Shown: one piece after another, positions 6,354-12,487 of the stretch
Position numbering within the stretch: position 1 is the first letter of the stretch
Layout: each line of letters opens with the position of its first letter
Position numbers and translations under genes: made by a program
Assembly (NCBI GenBank): GCA_019241805.1
Contig: JAFAWL010000312.1
Span: forward strand, 1-12,487
Origin: Actinomycetota bacterium
GTDB taxonomy: Bacteria; Actinomycetota; Actinomycetes; Mycobacteriales; Jatrophihabitantaceae
DNA: 12,487 nucleotides
Direction of reading: 5' to 3'
The notes under the pieces: generated by a model
The model's database searches: none
What the model was told of the DNA's origin: nothing
The model's input: only the letters and a program-made list of their open reading frames with translations

Positions 6354-8168
6354 GTGGTACCGATCGCGATGCCGGACGCAGATGCGCGCTTCGTCCAGAC
6401 CAGCCTGGACGAACTGGACGAGCCACTGCGCGCTACGACGTTCACGGTCGTCGACTTGGAAACGACCGGTGGACGGGCGGCCCTGGACGGCATCACCGAG
6501 ATCGGGGCGGTTAAGGTCCGGGGCGGCGAGGTGCTGGGTGAGTTCCAGACCCTCGTTCATCCCGGACGCGCCATCGATCCCTACGTCAGCGTGCTCACCG
6601 GGATCACCGATGCGATGGTCAGCGGCGCCCCGGGTCCCGAGCTGGCCGTTCCCAGCTTCCTCGAATTCGCTCGCGGCACCGTCTTGGTGGCCCACAATGC
6701 CCCGTTCGACGTGGGCTTTCTGCGCATGGCCTGCGAATCGCTGAACCAGGCCTGGCCCGGATTCGCTGTCGTCGACACCTGCGTCCTCGCTCGCCGGGCG
6801 CTCACCCGCGACGAGGTGCCCAACTGCAAGCTGTCGACCCTGGCGGGCTACTTCCGTGCCCAGACCCAGCCGACCCATCGCGCCCTGGCCGATGCCCGGG
6901 CCACGGTGGACGTGTTGCACGGGCTGATCTCACGTCTGGGCAATATCGGGGTGCAGTCGCTGCCAGAGCTTCGCGCGTTCACCGCGCAGGTCAGCGAGGC
7001 ACAGCGACGAAAGCGCCACCTCGCCGACGACCTTCCGCACGCGCCTGGCGTGTACATCTTCCGTGACGGTCAGGGACAGGCGCTCTACGTGGGCACCAGC
7101 CGCGACCTGCGCCGGCGGGTGCGGCAGTACTTCGTCGCCAGCCAGACGCGGACGCGGATGGGCGAGATGGTCGGCCTGGCCGAGCGGGTCGACCCGATCG
7201 AGTGTGCCCACGCCCTCGAGGCGCAGGTTCGTGAGTTGCGGTTGATCGCCGCGCACAAGCCGAGGTACAACCGCCGCTCCAAGTTCCCGGAGCGAGCGGT
7301 CTGGCTCAAGCTGACCGACGAGGCGTTTCCACGCCTGTCGGTCGTTCGCGCCGTGCGAGCGGACGCCGCCTGCTATCTCGGACCACTCCGGTCGCAGAAG
7401 CAGGCCGAGGCCGTCCGTGACGCAATCCACGACGCCGTTGCGTTGCGGCAGTGCAGTGACCGGCTCTCATTACGCCGGGCCGTACGCGCGGCCTGCGCGC
7501 TCGCCGGCATAAAACGCTGTTCGGCGCCGTGCGAGAACCCGGCGTCGGCCGACGACTACGCCGAACTCGTCGAATTGGTACGCGCAGCCTGGGTGGGCGA
7601 CGTACGGCCGCTCGTCGAGCCGTTGCGGGCCAAACTCGGTCGGCTGTCGAGCGCGGAACGTTACGAGCAGGCCGGCCTGGTGCGTGATCGGATCGGTCTG
7701 GTCGTCCGGGCCTGCGCCCGCATGCAACGCATCGTCGCGCTGACCTCGATCGAAGAGCTGGTCGCGGCCCGGCCCGACGGCGAAGGCGGCTGGGAGTTCG
7801 CCGTGGTCGGTTACGGCCGGCTGACGGCGGCCGGCCGTGCCCGGTGCGGGGTTCCCGTCCAGGGCGTCATCGACGCTCTGGTGGCCAGCGCCGACGCCGT
7901 CCGGCCGGGCCCTGGTCCGCTGCCGGCTGCGTTGGCGGAGGAGACCGAGTGCATCCTGCGCTGGCTTGAACAGCCGGGAACGCGCCTCGTCGAAGCGTCG
8001 CGGCCCTGGTCGTTGCCGGCGCACGGCGCCGGCGGTCTCGGCCGGTTCCTCGATACGGACAGCGCCCGGCGAGCCGCCGACCCGTTCACCGATCGGCGCC
8101 CGCATCGCACCGAGGCCAGGCCGGCCCGCGCCTCGGCATCAGCCCTCGTCTCTAGGATGGACGGGTGA
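6354..8168 (+). CDS. DEDDh 3'-5' exonuclease fused to UvrC/Cho-like GIY-YIG endonuclease
   Basis: This 604-aa fusion resembles M. tuberculosis Rv2191. The DnaQ-like DEDDh exonuclease (about residues 28-195) shows VVDLETTGG (Asp34, Glu36), AHNAPFD (Asp119) and HRALAD (His175, Asp180). The UvrC-like GIY-YIG nuclease (about 228-310) shows GVYIF, LYVGTSRDLRRRV, the expected Glu294, and KPRYN. A UvrC-type cysteine set follows (C367, C381, C389, C393 with RCSAPC), then a UVR-like UvrB-contact helix around 428-447 (SAERYEQAGLVRDRI). The RNase H-like second nuclease and the C-terminal HhH of full UvrC are not recognisable, so it resembles Cho plus a proofreading-type exonuclease. A DNA repair role in incision and trimming is inferred. 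The GTG at 6354 is preferred for the TACCGT box ahead of it; ATG 6369 is the alternative. The stop overlaps the next gene by four bases. Confidence 0.93.
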   Translation: MVPIAMPDADARFVQTSLDELDEPLRATTFTVVDLETTGGRAALDGITEIGAVKVRGGEVLGEFQTLVHPGRAIDPYVSVLTGITDAMVSGAPGPELAVPSFLEFARGTVLVAHNAPFDVGFLRMACESLNQAWPGFAVVDTCVLARRALTRDEVPNCKLSTLAGYFRAQTQPTHRALADARATVDVLHGLISRLGNIGVQSLPELRAFTAQVSEAQRRKRHLADDLPHAPGVYIFRDGQGQALYVGTSRDLRRRVRQYFVASQTRTRMGEMVGLAERVDPIECAHALEAQVRELRLIAAHKPRYNRRSKFPERAVWLKLTDEAFPRLSVVRAVRADAACYLGPLRSQKQAEAVRDAIHDAVALRQCSDRLSLRRAVRAACALAGIKRCSAPCENPASADDYAELVELVRAAWVGDVRPLVEPLRAKLGRLSSAERYEQAGLVRDRIGLVVRACARMQRIVALTSIEELVAARPDGEGGWEFAVVGYGRLTAAGRARCGVPVQGVIDALVASADAVRPGPGPLPAALAEETECILRWLEQPGTRLVEASRPWSLPAHGAGGLGRFLDTDSARRAADPFTDRRPHRTEARPARASASALVSRMDG

Positions 8169-8440
8169 TCACCGCGATAGTGATGGTCTCCGTCGAGGCC
8201 GACAAGATCCCCGAGGTAGCCGCGAGCATCGCCGAAATCGAGGGTGTGAGCGAGGTCTACTCGGTGGCCGGCGACGTCGATCTCATCGCGATCGTGCGGG
8301 TGCGCGAGTTCGATCAGATCGCCGAGGTGATTGCCGGCCGGCTGTCGAAGGTTGCCGGAGTGCTCTCGACTGACACCCACATCGCCTTCCGGGCGTACTC
8401 CCGCCACGATCTCGACGCGGCGTTTTCCATCGGCGAGTAG
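8165..8440 (+). CDS. Standalone Lrp/AsnC ligand-binding (RAM) domain protein
   Basis: This 91-aa protein consists only of the Lrp/AsnC effector domain, with a beta-alpha-beta-beta-alpha-beta pattern. VSEVYSVAGDVDLIAIVRV (28-46) is the central hairpin with the usual G-x-x-D-L core. No helix-turn-helix is present, so it cannot bind DNA in the Lrp manner. Such single-domain proteins form dimers or decamers and may bind amino acids. The GTG start overlaps the TGA of the nuclease gene (GTGA), and AGGATGG lies just upstream, so translation is coupled. Its stop is only 14 bases from the converging CtaG-like gene stop. The ligand is unknown; the nearby trpD suggests an amino-acid link, but this is speculation. 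Confidence 0.88.
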   Translation: MITAIVMVSVEADKIPEVAASIAEIEGVSEVYSVAGDVDLIAIVRVREFDQIAEVIAGRLSKVAGVLSTDTHIAFRAYSRHDLDAAFSIGE

Positions 8441-8454
8441 CCTCCCAGGGCGCG

Positions 8455-9558
8455 TCAGCGGTTGAGGCGGGCCAACCATTCGTTGTATGCGGTCCGCGCG
8501 GCGTCGCTGTCGTCGAATTCGGCCGCCGCCGGCGTCGCCGATCCGGTCTGCGCCGCGAACGTCGCCCGCCGGGCTTGCTCGGCCCATCCTTCGCGCTCGT
8601 CGGTTCGTCCTTCCGGTCGACGCAGCCAGGCGAGCACCAGCGCGATCATCACGACGGCCATGACGGCGTCGCCGCCGAGCCACATGATCGCGCCGCCGGT
8701 GTGCGTGTCCGACAGCGGATCGACCGACAGCCCGGGTGCGGTCGTCATCGCGACCGGTGAGGTGGTTTGCAGCAGTACGACGCCGGTGAAGGTATCGACC
8801 GCCATCGCGATCGCGAGCAGCAACCAACGCGCGGGCGAGCCGAGCCGCCAGCGGATCGGTTCATTGCCGACGACCAGACAGAAGAACTGACAGCCGACGA
8901 CGAGGTACACCAGGTGTTCCAGCTGACCGGCCCAAGTCGCTTGCATGATCGTGTTCATCAGACCGGTCAGATGACTGCCCACGATCACCGCGGTGTAGCA
9001 GGCCAATGCCACGGGCGGGGCGGTCAGGACCGAGATGACGCGGCCTTGGAGAATCGCTCGCCACCGGCGGGCGCGCCGGTCGGAGGCGGCCGCGAGGGCA
9101 AGGGTCGCCGGCCGACCACACATGATCAGCGCCGGGGCGAGCATCACGAGACACAGATGGCCGAGCATGTGAGCGGAGAAGAGCACCTCGTCATAGACCG
9201 CGAAGGAACCGCAGGTCGCGTACCCGCAAACGGCGAGGCCGGCCAGGTAACTCGCTGTGCGGATCAGGGGCCACCGCTGGCCCGGATGGCGTAAGGGCAC
9301 CGCCGCGACCGCGGTCAGGTAGGTGGCGGCGGCAAGAACGAGGACAGCTAGGGCGACCGCGTCCAGTTGCCAGGCTGTGACCAGTCGCGCGCCCAGCAAT
9401 GAGTGCGTGCCGATCGCGCCACCACCGCGGTAAACGGCGTGAGCGGCATGCGACATGCCCATCGAGTCGCCTTCGTCGCCCGATCCGTCGACGAGAAATC
9501 GGACGACGGCGACGACGAGGACGGCCAGCACGACAGTGGTGATCGTCCAGGCCGTCAC
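8455..9558 (-). CDS. ctaG: CtaG-like (caa3_CtaG family) cytochrome c oxidase assembly membrane protein
   Basis: This is a polytopic membrane protein of about 367 aa with roughly seven to eight hydrophobic segments, the first near residues 3-22. Family-type motifs are AHMLGHL (His130, His134), GSHLTGLMN (His196), LEHLVYLVVGCQF (His215) and GGAIMWLGGD near the C-terminus, before a soluble tail. Bacillus CtaG of this Pfam family is needed for caa3 oxidase assembly and is unrelated to Cox11-type CtaG; a metal or assembly role for the aa3 oxidase is inferred here, supported by ctaE nearby. The start is uncertain. GTG 9558 has GAGG at 6-base spacing, while ATG 9564, GTG 9573 and GTG 9651 are also in frame. 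It follows trpD on the same strand and is probably in one operon with it. Confidence 0.87.
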   Translation of the reverse strand: MTAWTITTVVLAVLVVAVVRFLVDGSGDEGDSMGMSHAAHAVYRGGGAIGTHSLLGARLVTAWQLDAVALAVLVLAAATYLTAVAAVPLRHPGQRWPLIRTASYLAGLAVCGYATCGSFAVYDEVLFSAHMLGHLCLVMLAPALIMCGRPATLALAAASDRRARRWRAILQGRVISVLTAPPVALACYTAVIVGSHLTGLMNTIMQATWAGQLEHLVYLVVGCQFFCLVVGNEPIRWRLGSPARWLLLAIAMAVDTFTGVVLLQTTSPVAMTTAPGLSVDPLSDTHTGGAIMWLGGDAVMAVVMIALVLAWLRRPEGRTDEREGWAEQARRATFAAQTGSATPAAAEFDDSDAARTAYNEWLARLNR

Positions 9559-9688
9559 GACCATCCTCGACACCGTCCCGCCCGTGACAGCGGCCACCGC
9601 CGCCGGATTCGCAGCGGTGTCGTCGGCGCGGGCAGGACGACGCAGGCTCACCCGACCAGTGTCCCCGACCGCAGCCGCCTCGACGCGA

Positions 9689-10780
9689 TCAGCCCGCGCG
9701 CAGCGCGTTTCCCAGACCGACCCAGTCGCTGAGCAGGCGGCGCCCGGCGCCGGAGTCGATGGCCTCGGCGGCTTCGCGGACGCCCGCGCGCAAGCGGCCC
9801 GGCAGCGAATCCGCGACGGCGTGGGCCGAGCCGGTAGCGGCGCCGGCCTGGTCAAAGGCGACGATCGCCGCGGCGGCGTTGAGTAGCACGGCCTCGCGGA
9901 TCGGACCGTCGTTGCCGGCGAGGATCGTGTTGACGACACTGGCGTTGAAGCTCCGATCGCCTCCTCGTAACGAGTCCGGGGCGGCCCGCTCCAACCCGAG
10001 CTCACCGGGATCGATCGTCGTCTCGGCCGCCGTGCCGCCGCACGCCACCCACACCCGAGAGCTGGTCGTCGTCGTCAGCTCGTCGAGTCCGTCGTCGCCG
10101 CGGAACACCAACGCGGTATCGCCTCGTCGCGCCAGGACGGCCGCCATGATCGGCAATGCCCGTGGGTCGGCGCAGCCGATCGCGGATGCGCTGGGTCGGG
10201 CCGGGTTGGTCAGCGGTCCGAGCAAGTTGAAGACCGTCGGCACGCCGATCTCGCGCCGGGTCGGCCCGGCGTGCCGCATACCGGCGTGGAACACGGGCGC
10301 GAAGCAGAATCCGATCCCGATTTCGGCGACGGTCCGCGCGACCTCATCCGGTCCGAGGTCGATGGCGACGCCCAGTTCCTCGAGTACGTCAGCGGTCCCG
10401 CACAGCGACGATGCGCTGCGGTTGCCGTGCTTCACGACCGGCCGGCCGGTGGCGGCGGCGACCAGCGCCGCCATCGTCGTGATGTTCACCGTATGCGCGA
10501 CGTCACCGCCCGTGCCGACCACGTCGACCGCCCGCCGGTCGAGCCGGACGGGCACCCGGCGCGCCAACATCGTGCTGACCAGTCCAGCGACCTCGGTCGC
10601 GGTCTCGCCCTTGGCCCGCAGCAGGACCGCGAACGCGGCGATCTGCGCGCTGGTCGCGTTGCCGGCCATGATCTCGTCCATCGCCCAGGCCGCGGTGGCC
10701 TCGTCGACCGGATCGCCACGCAGGAGCGTGGCCAGGGTCTGCGACCACGACGTCGCCGGGCGCGGCCCCTCAGCGCACAA
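9689..10780 (-). CDS. trpD: Anthranilate phosphoribosyltransferase
   Basis: This enzyme joins anthranilate to PRPP, the second step of tryptophan synthesis, in the cytoplasm. All signature segments are present (residues from the TTG): the N-terminal helical part with WAMDEIMAGNATSAQIAAF, the PRPP-binding VGTGGD (about 88-93), KHGNRSASS (about 117-125), RREIGVPTVFNLLGPLTNPA (about 175-194) and the metal-binding DDGLDE (about 229-234). The length of about 363 aa is normal. The TTG at 10780 gives an 11-base overlap with the receiver-like gene; GTG 10804 is an equally possible start with a 35-base overlap, and neither has a clear ribosome site. It is isolated from other trp genes and sits between a receiver-like gene and ctaG, an arrangement also seen for M. 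tuberculosis trpD beside ctaE. Confidence 0.96.
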   Translation of the reverse strand: MCAEGPRPATSWSQTLATLLRGDPVDEATAAWAMDEIMAGNATSAQIAAFAVLLRAKGETATEVAGLVSTMLARRVPVRLDRRAVDVVGTGGDVAHTVNITTMAALVAAATGRPVVKHGNRSASSLCGTADVLEELGVAIDLGPDEVARTVAEIGIGFCFAPVFHAGMRHAGPTRREIGVPTVFNLLGPLTNPARPSASAIGCADPRALPIMAAVLARRGDTALVFRGDDGLDELTTTTSSRVWVACGGTAAETTIDPGELGLERAAPDSLRGGDRSFNASVVNTILAGNDGPIREAVLLNAAAAIVAFDQAGAATGSAHAVADSLPGRLRAGVREAAEAIDSGAGRRLLSDWVGLGNALRAG

Positions 10781-11201
10781 CGGGGATGCCCGTGACCCGG
10801 GCACGCAACTGACCGGCCACGACCTCGGCCGCCTCGACCGGATCCAGGGGCGCACTGATGACCGCGTCGGCCAACGACCAGTGCGCCAGCCATGCATCCT
10901 GCCGGCGGGCGACGACGACGAGGATCGGTGGACAGTCGTCGAGTTCGTACTTGAACTGGCGGGCTAATCCCATCCCGCCGGTGGGCTGGGCCTCACCGTC
11001 CAGAATGACCAGATCGATCTCGCCCTCGTCGATCTCCGCGACGACTTTTGCACTCGTGGCGCACTCCAGCCACTCGACTCGCGGCACGTCGGGGGCGGGC
11101 CGCCGGCCGACGGCAATGCGCACTCGGTCGCGGAACTCGGCCGAGTTGCTGTAGAGCACGACGGTCGCGGTGGCCGAGCCGGCCGAATTCGGGTGGGTCA
11201 C
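10770..11201 (-). CDS. Degenerate receiver-like (CheY-fold) protein
   Basis: This 143-aa single-domain protein has the alternating strand/helix pattern of a response-regulator receiver: TATVVLYSNS (11-20), DLVILDGEAQPTGGMGLAR (63-81), ILVVVARR (93-100) and AVISAPLDPVEAAEVV (113-128). Asp68 sits at the phosphoacceptor position. The usual acidic pair after the first strand is replaced by Ser18-Asn19, the Thr/Ser of strand 4 by Ala98, and the strand-5 Lys by Ala117. It is therefore unlikely to be a normal phosphorylated switch. No output domain is attached. The GTG at 11201 is chosen because TACGAT lies 7 bases upstream, consistent with leaderless transcription, and because an upstream extension would run antisense through ctaE. 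The 3' end overlaps trpD. Its function is not known to me. Confidence 0.8.
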   Translation of the reverse strand: MTHPNSAGSATATVVLYSNSAEFRDRVRIAVGRRPAPDVPRVEWLECATSAKVVAEIDEGEIDLVILDGEAQPTGGMGLARQFKYELDDCPPILVVVARRQDAWLAHWSLADAVISAPLDPVEAAEVVAGQLRARVTGIPVVR

Positions 11202-11208
11202 AGCCTGA

Positions 11209-11214
11209 ATCGTA
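11209..11214 (-). promoter_or_regulatory. Candidate -10 box of the receiver-like/trpD/ctaG operon (leaderless)
   Basis: TACGAT on the minus strand differs from TATAAT at two positions and fits TANNNT. It ends 7 bases before the GTG at 11201, so +1 would be the start codon. No good -35 is seen. Confidence 0.5.
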
Positions 11215-11264
11215 TCGGCGGTCCCGGGTAGCACGCGTCGCCACCTTTCGGTCCGGAACCAGGC

Positions 11265-11299
11265 CCTCACAAGATCGCGCTGACCGATCTTGTGCGAGG
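11265..11299. promoter_or_regulatory. Inverted repeat (candidate operator) between divergent genes
   Basis: CACAAGATCG (11268-11277) and its exact complement CGATCTTGTG (11285-11294) are separated by seven bases. The pairing resumes for three more pairs (CCT/AGG) beyond a two-base bulge. The centre at about 11281 is roughly 80 bases from the receiver-like start and 89 from the ctaE start. There is no T-tract and no gene ending here, so an operator for a dimeric regulator is more likely than a terminator. I cannot match it to a known regulator motif. Confidence 0.55.
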
Positions 11300-11357
11300 T
11301 CACATCTTCCGCAGGCAACACGGGGCACCCCCGCGTACCGATCCGTATCGGGCAGGC

Positions 11358-11363
11358 AATAAT
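11358..11363 (+). promoter_or_regulatory. Candidate -10 box of ctaE (leaderless)
   Basis: AATAAT differs from TATAAT at one position and ends 6 bases before the GTG at 11370. No ribosome site precedes this GTG, so a leaderless or near-leaderless ctaE message is plausible. Confidence 0.42.
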
Positions 11364-11369
11364 GCCAAC

Positions 11370-12008
11370 GTGACGACTGCAGCGGCGCCCAGCTTCGAGT
11401 CCAGCAAGGTGCATTCGCTGACCCGTCCGAACATCGTCAGCGTGGGCACGATCGTGTGGCTGTCGAGCGAGCTGATGTTCTTCGCCGGCCTGTTCGCCAT
11501 GTACTTCACGATCCGGTCCGTGCATGCGCACGATTGGCCGATGACGCTGCCGCAGGACGGCCTGGCGCACGCCGGCGAGAAGATCAAGCTGAGCGTCGGC
11601 TACGCGGTGCCGTTCACAGTGATCCTCGTCGCGTCCAGCTTCACCTGTCAGTGGGGGGTGTTCGCCGCGGAGAAGGGCGACGTGTTCGGCCTTCGCCGCT
11701 GGTTCACGATCACCTTTTTCATGGGCCTGATCTTTGTGCTCGGTCAGGCGAACGAATACCGGATGCAGGTCAACGACGGCAACACGATCTCGCGGACCGG
11801 CTACGGGTCGGTGTTCTTCCTGACCACCGGTTTCCACGGGCTGCACGTCATCGGCGGCCTGATCGCCTTCATCTTCTTCTTGATAAGAACGACCCTCGGG
11901 CGCTTCACACCAGCCCAGGCGACCGCGTCGATCGTGGTGTCGTACTACTGGCACTTCGTCGACGTGGTCTGGATCGGTCTGTTCGCCGTCATCTATCTCA
12001 TCCGGTGA
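11370..12008 (+). CDS. ctaE: Cytochrome c oxidase subunit III (aa3-type)
   Basis: This 212-aa integral membrane protein has five hydrophobic segments, as usual for actinobacterial CtaE, which lacks the first two helices of longer subunit III forms. Diagnostic motifs are WLSSELMFFAGLFAMYF in the first helix, FFLTTGFHGLHVIGGL in the fourth and YYWHFVDVVWIGLF in the fifth. Subunit III carries no metal; it stabilises subunit I and proton uptake in the aa3 oxidase, which in these bacteria forms a supercomplex with the bcc complex. The GTG at 11370 begins MTTAAAPSFESSKVHSL; a longer in-frame ATG at 11292 falls inside the inverted repeat and is unlikely. qcrC follows after 43 bases, so this is the first gene of the ctaE-qcrC(-qcrA-qcrB) operon. 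Confidence 0.96.
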   Translation: MTTAAAPSFESSKVHSLTRPNIVSVGTIVWLSSELMFFAGLFAMYFTIRSVHAHDWPMTLPQDGLAHAGEKIKLSVGYAVPFTVILVASSFTCQWGVFAAEKGDVFGLRRWFTITFFMGLIFVLGQANEYRMQVNDGNTISRTGYGSVFFLTTGFHGLHVIGGLIAFIFFLIRTTLGRFTPAQATASIVVSYYWHFVDVVWIGLFAVIYLIR

Positions 12009-12051
12009 GCCCAGCACCGTCGCCCCACCGAACTCAGCCGAAAGGACGTCC

Positions 12052-12487
12052 ATGACCGACGATGTCGATCTCGAAGCCGAACTCGGCTTCGAGCCGGCCG
12101 TCTCGGCCACCGGCGCCGATGTCTCCGACACCTCGCCGGTAAGGCGGCGCCCCCGGCGCAAGCGCGGCTGGCGTACGCGCCTGGCCGGCGGTCTGGTTCT
12201 GCTGGTGGCGCTGGTCTCGATGGGCGCGCTCTACGGCGCGTTCGCGGGCTCGTCGAACGCGAACTCTTCCGCCGACGACCAGGCACAGATCGCACGTGGC
12301 CAGCAGATCTATCAGACGACATGCATCACCTGTCACGGCGCGAATCTGCAGGGAGTCACCGATCGCGGTGTCTCACTGATCGGCGTCGGATCCGCGGCGA
12401 CCTACTTCCAGGTGAGCACCGGCCGCATGCCGGCCACCGGTCAGGACGCCGAACAGCCGCGCAAGACCGCGAAATACAACGAAGCCG
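12052..12487 (+). CDS. qcrC: Cytochrome bc1 (bcc) complex dihaem cytochrome c subunit, N-terminal part (partial)
   Basis: The first 145 codons are present and the gene runs off the right edge. An acidic cytoplasmic start (MTDDVDLEAELGFE) and a basic stretch (RRRPRRKR, 31-38) precede one membrane helix (about 44-66). The first haem-binding site is CITCHG at Cys91, Cys94 and His95, with GRMP (Met126) as the probable axial methionine. In actinobacteria QcrC has two such haem domains and passes electrons directly to the aa3 oxidase; the second domain lies outside the window. The ATG at 12052 has AAAGGA 5 bases upstream, a strong ribosome site. The position directly after ctaE is the standard actinobacterial order. 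Confidence 0.95.
   Translation, partial: MTDDVDLEAELGFEPAVSATGADVSDTSPVRRRPRRKRGWRTRLAGGLVLLVALVSMGALYGAFAGSSNANSSADDQAQIARGQQIYQTTCITCHGANLQGVTDRGVSLIGVGSAATYFQVSTGRMPATGQDAEQPRKTAKYNEA

Noticed and set aside
7811..8827. Minus-strand open frame opposite the nuclease 3' end and the Lrp/AsnC gene
   Set aside because: It overlaps three well-supported genes and has the repetitive Arg/Asp composition of an antisense frame.
9652..10005. Upstream extension of the CtaG-like frame to 10005
   Set aside because: It would run through the 3' end of trpD in another frame, and the extra residues show no conserved pattern.
11265..11299. The inverted repeat as an intrinsic terminator
   Set aside because: No gene ends nearby on either strand and no T-tract follows, so an operator is the better reading.
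11202..12161. Upstream extension of the receiver-like frame through ctaE to 12161
   Set aside because: It is antisense to ctaE and qcrC; the receiver fold begins just after GTG 11201, which has its own -10-like box.
1..12487. Mobile element, CRISPR array, tRNA or rRNA
   Set aside because: No transposase or integrase motifs, spaced direct repeats, or tRNA/rRNA signatures were seen; composition looks uniform and gene order appears ancestral.

Overview
The window is GC-rich DNA from a high-GC Gram-positive bacterium (Actinobacteria). Evidence for this is the dense coding with GTG/TTG starts, genes typical of the phylum (a FadD15-type acyl-CoA ligase, the mannosyltransferase PimB', a RipC-like NlpC/P60 hydrolase, a ctaE-qcrC start of the cytochrome bcc-aa3 locus) and several starts that look leaderless. 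From memory, the order SRPBCC - fadD15 - pimB' - ripC - DEDDh/UvrC-like nuclease - trpD - ctaE - qcrC matches the Rv2185c-Rv2194 segment of Mycobacterium tuberculosis. The genes inserted between these (small Cys protein, NYN protein, Lrp/AsnC domain, CtaG-like protein, receiver-like protein) suggest a non-mycobacterial actinomycete. I cannot name the genus.

Layout. Positions 1-42 (-) hold the first codons of an SRPBCC protein. fadD15 runs forward (235-2043) and converges on pimB' (3204-2074, -). Upstream of pimB' on the same strand lies ripC (4313-3246), preceded by a clear ydaO-type cyclic-di-AMP riboswitch (about 4500-4341) and a candidate promoter. Further upstream on the minus strand are a 76-aa protein with two CxxC motifs (4877-4647) and a coiled-coil plus NYN/YacP-type nuclease protein (6278-4977). 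Divergent from the last is a 604-aa DEDDh exonuclease/GIY-YIG/UVR fusion (6354-8168), whose stop overlaps the start of a standalone Lrp/AsnC ligand-binding domain (8165-8440). These converge on a minus-strand group: a receiver-like protein (11201-10770), trpD (10780-9689) and a CtaG-like membrane protein (9558-8455). Divergent from that group are ctaE (11370-12008) and qcrC (12052 to the window end). The intergenic gap between the two groups carries a 10-bp inverted repeat near its centre.

How the genes fit together. The left half concerns the cell envelope: acyl-CoA supply, phosphatidylinositol mannoside synthesis and division-associated peptidoglycan hydrolysis, with c-di-AMP probably controlling ripC and perhaps pimB'. 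The middle is nucleic-acid metabolism. The right half concerns respiration, with oxidase subunit III, cytochrome c of the bcc complex and an oxidase assembly factor, and tryptophan synthesis (trpD) embedded in it. No mobile element, CRISPR array, tRNA or rRNA gene was seen, and no stretch over 300 bases lacks a gene. The most notable items are the c-di-AMP riboswitch, the unassigned dyad between the receiver-like gene and ctaE, the degenerate receiver, and the fused nuclease with a UvrC-like four-cysteine set.
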